From: Streptomyces sp. NRRL F-5630
Lineage (GTDB): Bacteria; Actinomycetota; Actinomycetes; Streptomycetales; Streptomycetaceae
Direction of reading: 5' to 3'
Assembly (NCBI RefSeq): GCF_000719475.1
Contig: NZ_JOGO01000094.1
Location: 1 to 19,375, forward strand
Length of the DNA stretch: 19,375 bases
The notes under the pieces were generated by a model. The model ran no database searches. It saw only the letters and a list, made by a program, of their open reading frames with translations, and had not been told where the DNA came from. How positions within the stretch are numbered: position 1 is the stretch's first letter; every line of letters begins with the position of its first letter. Positions 15,506-19,375 of this stretch are shown one piece after another. Position numbers and translations under genes: made by a program.

Positions 15506-17871
15506 GCAGCGCAGGCGAAGTCGTGGCTGCCGGCTCTCCCCGGTTTACCCTGCACACCTTGGGCTGGCGGGCCTTCCAGGACCTGTGCGCGGCTGTCCTG
15601 CGGGAGGTGTGGGGGCATTCGGTGCAGGCATTCGCCGACTCCAACGACGGAGGCCGAGACGGCGCGTTCTACGGCACCTGGCAGCCGCCGACCGACCCCA
15701 GTGGCGTTCGCGACGTTCCGCCAGGGCCGTTCGTGCTGCAGTGCAAGCACACCAAGAAGGCCGACACCACGCTCGCCCCGTCGGAGCTGGAAGACGAATT
15801 CGATAAGGTCAGCGCCCTGGTGAAGCGCGGAGTGTGCGGAACATACGTACTGCTGACAAACGCGCGGGTCACCGGCACCTCCGAGGAGGAGATCCGCCGT
15901 CGGCTGAGCGCATGCGGGGTCACGCATCCGCTAGTCCTGGACGGTCAGTGGCTGAGCGACATGATCGCCACGCACCGCAGGCTGCGAATGTTCGTCCCCC
16001 GCGTCTACGGGCTCGGTGATCTCTCGCAGATCCTCGACGAGCGTGCCTACGCCCAGGCCTCGGTACTCATGGCGTCCGCGCCCGAGCAGGTGGCCACGTT
16101 CGTCGTCACCGGCGCCTACCGCAAGGCCGCCCGCGCGCTGCGTGACCACGGCTTTGTGCTGCTGTTAGGCGATCCGGCCGTCGGCAAGTCCGTCATCGCG
16201 CTGATGCTGGCCATCAGCGCGGCTGATAACTGGGACTGCATGGCTATCAAGGCCCGGACCTCCGAAGAACTCGTACAACGCTGGAATCCGCACGAGAAGA
16301 ACCAGTTCTTCTGGCTCGACGACGCCTTCGGCGCTGTCCGCCACGAGGAACACCTCACCCACGCCTGGGCACGCGACCTGCCACACGTGATGAGCGCGGT
16401 CAAGAACGGCGCCCGAGTGGTACTGACCTCCCGCAGCTACATCTACAACGAAGCCCGCCCGCTGCTGAAGCCGTACTCCTACCCCCGGCTGCACGAACAG
16501 CAGGTCACCGTAGACGTCGCCGACCTCACCCGCGAAGAGCGGCAACAGATCCTGTACAACCACCTCTCCGCCGGCGACCAGCCCCAAGACGTACGCGCCC
16601 AGATGAAACCGCACCTGGAAGCAGCAGCCGACGCCGCCCCCTTCCGCCCCGAGGCCGCACGTCGTCTGGGGCTGCAGGCGTTCACTTCTAAACTGCCCCT
16701 GACACGGCAGGGCATCACGGCATTTATGGCGCAGTCCCAGCAATTGCTCAGCGATGTCTACGACCAGCTGGACACCCACGCCCACGCGGCGCTCGCACTC
16801 ACGTACGCAACGGCCCGAGACGAGACGCTGCCCGGCCTGCCAAACCCGATCACCCTCGATGCCGGCGACCGCGACATCATCGAGCGAGCCGGCTCCACGC
16901 AGGCCGGCGTCAGCAAAGCCTTGACCGCACTCACCGGTACCTTCCTCCGCCTCAACACATCATCCGACGGACAGGGCTACTGGGCCTTCCACCACCCCAC
17001 TCTTCGAGAAGGCTTCGCCGCCTGGCTGGCCACCCAGCCACACCTGCTGCCGGTCGTCCTCACCGGCATGACCGACCAGGCGCTCCTGTCACGCACCGAC
17101 TGTCTCGACCGCGACAGCGAGCAACGCCAAGGCACCCTCCTGCGTATCCCGCCCTCGCTCTACAAGCAGGCAGCGCAACGTCTGGCCGCCGTGCGTGCCC
17201 GCCACTACGGCCGCCTCGCATCATGGCAGCACCATCTGCCTCCGGAAGAAGCCGTCCTGGCATATGTGGTGTACCGCGGCTCCGACACGTTCCTGCGTGC
17301 CTATATGGCTGCAGACCCGCAACTGAGCGAAATACTCATCAAGTTCCACTCCCCCGCCCAGTACGACACCCGAACGACGGTACTCGCACGGCTCCACCAG
17401 GCCGGTCTACTGACAGAAGACATTCGGCAACGTGCCGTTGAGCGCATGAAAGAGCTCGCTGTCTCCGGCCCCGACGCTTCCTGGATCGAGACCAAGGAGT
17501 GGCAGAAGAAGGTCTGGCACCTCCTCCTCACCGACGAGGAGCATGAGCAGTTGTTCGAGCACGTGCGGCAAGAGCTCGTTCCAACACTTGTCGATGTGGT
17601 GGGTGAGTGGCTCGAGGACGCTACCGGAGACGATGACGACCCCATCGAGCGCGCCTTGTTCTGGTACTACCTGGCCTTCGACGAACGGGGCGACGACGAC
17701 GCGGCCGCAGAGTTCTACCATGCACGCGACTTCTATAACGACGAGCGTCGGTCTCGGCCACCCAGCAACGACAGCTGGGAGCCTGACGCTACGACCGATC
17801 ACGGCGGCCAGCGGGGCAGACACCAGCCCTCCGGCTCGCATCGCAGCCTCTTCGACGACATCGATCAGTGA
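15502..17871 (+). CDS. Mrr-like nuclease fused to an nSTAND3-type NTPase, cargo gene 2
   Basis: A 789-aa protein. Residues 18-165 form a PD-(D/E)XK domain of the Mrr/type IV restriction kind: FQDLCAAVLREVWG, then NDGGRDGAFYG with Asp53 and LQCKH with Gln80 and Lys82. A STAND NTPase follows: Walker A GDPAVGKS (223-230), Walker B FFWLDDAFG (269-277) and the strand VVLTSRSYIYNEA (307-318), whose TSR-YIY pattern is characteristic of nSTAND3. A winged-helix-like segment (about 380-500) and a helical C-terminal half (500-760) without recognised repeats follow. The tail is acidic, then polar. In known STAND defence proteins the C-terminus senses a phage product and the NTPase triggers an N-terminal nuclease; that role is inferred here. 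Start GTG 15502 overlaps the PLD gene stop. It ends about 100 nt before the helicase junction. Confidence 0.94.
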   Translation: MSSAGEVVAAGSPRFTLHTLGWRAFQDLCAAVLREVWGHSVQAFADSNDGGRDGAFYGTWQPPTDPSGVRDVPPGPFVLQCKHTKKADTTLAPSELEDEFDKVSALVKRGVCGTYVLLTNARVTGTSEEEIRRRLSACGVTHPLVLDGQWLSDMIATHRRLRMFVPRVYGLGDLSQILDERAYAQASVLMASAPEQVATFVVTGAYRKAARALRDHGFVLLLGDPAVGKSVIALMLAISAADNWDCMAIKARTSEELVQRWNPHEKNQFFWLDDAFGAVRHEEHLTHAWARDLPHVMSAVKNGARVVLTSRSYIYNEARPLLKPYSYPRLHEQQVTVDVADLTREERQQILYNHLSAGDQPQDVRAQMKPHLEAAADAAPFRPEAARRLGLQAFTSKLPLTRQGITAFMAQSQQLLSDVYDQLDTHAHAALALTYATARDETLPGLPNPITLDAGDRDIIERAGSTQAGVSKALTALTGTFLRLNTSSDGQGYWAFHHPTLREGFAAWLATQPHLLPVVLTGMTDQALLSRTDCLDRDSEQRQGTLLRIPPSLYKQAAQRLAAVRARHYGRLASWQHHLPPEEAVLAYVVYRGSDTFLRAYMAADPQLSEILIKFHSPAQYDTRTTVLARLHQAGLLTEDIRQRAVERMKELAVSGPDASWIETKEWQKKVWHLLLTDEEHEQLFEHVRQELVPTLVDVVGEWLEDATGDDDDPIERALFWYYLAFDERGDDDAAAEFYHARDFYNDERRSRPPSNDSWEPDATTDHGGQRGRHQPSGSHRSLFDDIDQ

Positions 17872-17968
17872 TTGACCAAGCCGGAGCGCAGCGTCGGCAG
17901 TGTGGAGCCGCCACCGCCCGCTGGAGCAAGCGCAGCAAACGTCCCTCACACTTCCCCACCTCTAGATA

Positions 17969-19375
17969 ATGGACATCGTGGGCGAACGCGGGGTGGAGGC
18001 AATCTGCTTTGCCGACGCGCGCGGTTCTCAGGTGGAGATCGTGCAGAACATCGGGCGTGCGCTGCGTCCGAACCCGGACGGGCGGACGAAGACGGCGCGG
18101 ATCATCGTGCCCGTCTTCCTCCAGGCCGACGAGGACGGGGAGAGGATGGTCGCGAGCGAGGCGTACCGGCCGCTCGTCGCCGTCCTCCAGGGCCTCCGCT
18201 CGCACTCCGAGCACCTGGTCGAGAAGCTCATGCTCCGGGCCCGCGTGCGGGCTGAGAGCGCGAGCGCGCGCAGCGCGGAGGAGGCCGGGGCGGGACCCTC
18301 GCGGGTCCTGTCCGACTCCGGGACGTCCACCCCGGCCTCCGAGAGCGTCGAGGCCGTCGAGGGCCAGGAGCAGGGCGAGGACGGCGCCGGGGCGGGCGCG
18401 GAGAAGTCGGAGTCGGTGCTGCTGCGGTTCTCGACGCCGCGCTCGGCGGCGACCATCGCCGCGTTCCTGCGGACGCGGGTGTATCAGCCGGAGTCGCTGG
18501 TATGGCTGGAGGGCTACGAGGCCCTCCGCGCCTGGCGGGCCGAGCAGCGGGTGAGCGGGCTGTGCGCGGTCCCGTACGACGCCGAGGTCACTGCGGGGGC
18601 GTCACGGCGGTACCCGGTGGGGCGGTGGGTCGCCGCGCAGCGCCGGGCCCGCCGCGAGGGCATCCTCGGCGCGCACCGCGTCGAGCTGCTCGACGGGGAG
18701 GGGATGGTGTGGGAGCCGCAGGAAGAGGCGTGGGAGCGTACGCTCGCCGCCCTTCGCTCCTACCGGGCGGCGCACGGGCACCTCGCCCCCCGCAGGCGCG
18801 AGGTGTGGGGAGAGGGCGAGGACGTCGTGCGCGTCGGGGACCTCATGGCGAACCTCCGCCGGCTCGGCGGCCTCGGGAAGAATTCGGAGCGGGCCGCCGC
18901 GCGCGCCGCGCAGCTGCGGGCGGTGGATGAGGACTGGGATTGCCCGTGGCCGCTGGACTGGCAGCGTTGCTGTCGGCAGCTCGTGCTCCTGGCCGCCGAC
19001 GAGCCCGGCGGACGCGTGCCGGAGATCGCGCCCGGGGTACGCATCGACGGCGATGCCCTGGGGGCGTGGGTCGCCCGGCAGCAGGAACCGCGGGTGTGGA
19101 CGCGGCTCAGCGCCGAGCAGCGGGCGCGGCTCGCGGCGCTCGGGCTCCAGCCCGCCCAGACGGCCCCGACAGGGGTCGCAGAGGGTGCGGGAGGGGCGGA
19201 GAGCAGGAAACGGACAGGGAAGGCAGCGGTGGCCTTCCAGCGCGGTTTCGCAGCCCTCGCGCAGTGGGTCGAGCGGGAGGGCGCGGAGAAGCCCGTACCC
19301 CGCAAGCACATCGAGATCGTTGTCTTCGAGGGCGAGGAGATTGAGGTACGCCTCGGAGTATGGACCAGCAACGTG
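17969..19375 (+). pseudogene. 5'-truncated helicase with HA domains (runs off the window)
   Basis: One open frame of 469 codons from ATG 17969 to the window end. It begins DIVGERGVEAICFADARGSQ and then has helicase motif VI (VEIVQNIGRALRPNPDG, 22-38), so motifs I-V of the superfamily 2 ATPase are missing. After an acidic, low-complexity linker (about 77-155) come helicase-associated repeats: LEGYEALRAWRAEQR near 180, then DEDWDCPWPLDWQR (about 320-333) and FAALAQWVEREG. Comparison with the remnant at 9629-10159 suggests only some 25 C-terminal residues lie beyond the window. An in-frame TAG at 17963-17965 sits two codons upstream of the ATG, and no ribosome binding site is seen. This marks the end of inserted DNA within a once-longer gene. 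Function as a helicase is excluded; a residual DNA-binding fragment is conceivable. Confidence 0.88.

Noticed and set aside
10165..17949. Possible subterminal inverted repeat: the complement of 10165-10176 (AACGTCACCCAC) versus 17938-17949 (AACGTCCCTCAC)
   Set aside because: Ten of 12 bases match and the placement is suggestive, but such a short imperfect match is expected by chance when two flanks are searched by eye. Tn554-type elements are not known to need long terminal inverted repeats.
17872..18554. Plus-strand frames at 17872-18255 and 18009-18554
   Set aside because: They are Arg-rich shadows of the helicase fragment frame that starts at 17969 and carries motif VI and HA-domain residues.
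1..19375. CRISPR arrays, tRNA or rRNA genes
   Set aside because: No regularly spaced direct repeats, no cloverleaf with a GTTCGA-type arm in context and no rRNA signatures were seen on either strand.

Overview
The window is high-GC actinobacterial DNA, most likely Streptomyces or a close relative. Third codon positions are almost always G or C, GTG starts are frequent, and several genes overlap at their start and stop codons. An Imm21-type immunity gene and helicase-associated-domain helicase tails also fit Streptomyces. The window divides into an ordinary left half of enzymes and regulators, an insertion-sequence zone, and a right half that looks like a Tn554-type tyrosine-recombinase transposon carrying a two-gene defence-like cassette between two broken helicase genes.

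Left half (1-7860). An IS-end-like sequence (82-99) abuts an unidentified gene fragment (96-356, minus). Next come an alpha/beta hydrolase (minus) divergent from an AraC-type regulator (plus), then a secreted serine hydrolase lipoprotein (minus) downstream of a LuxR-type response regulator and a histidine kinase (minus; the kinase and regulator genes overlap by 8 nt). A 442-nt gap with three tandem hairpins separates the kinase from a plus-strand operon of a short-chain dehydrogenase and a TetR repressor (TAATG overlap). A partial palindrome overlaps the likely promoter of that operon and is a good TetR operator candidate.

IS zone (7859-9393). Identical 15-bp terminal inverted repeats and TA at both flanks bound an IS5-superfamily-like element. 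Its DDE transposase is frameshifted between the second catalytic Asp and the catalytic Glu. The element also encloses an Imm21-like immunity gene interrupted by an in-frame TAG, an unusual passenger.

Right half (9394-19375). An A+C-rich stretch leads into the 3' end of one helicase gene (9629-10159). Three overlapping minus-strand genes follow: a TnpA-like recombinase, a TnpB-like recombinase with Cys/His clusters, and a small coiled-coil TnpC-like protein, in the order used by Tn554. Divergent from them is a coupled pair (GTGA overlap): a PLD-superfamily protein with a single HxK motif, and a 789-aa protein with an Mrr-like nuclease domain and an nSTAND3-like NTPase. The pair resembles an anti-phage effector/sensor system. 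Immediately after it, from 17969 to the window end, lies the 3' part of a second, different helicase gene, starting just before helicase motif VI and preceded by an in-frame stop. The simplest reading is that a Tn554-like element inserted in a helicase-gene hotspot and brought in the PLD + nuclease-STAND cassette; left-flank recombination or decay then removed the matching 5' helicase half.
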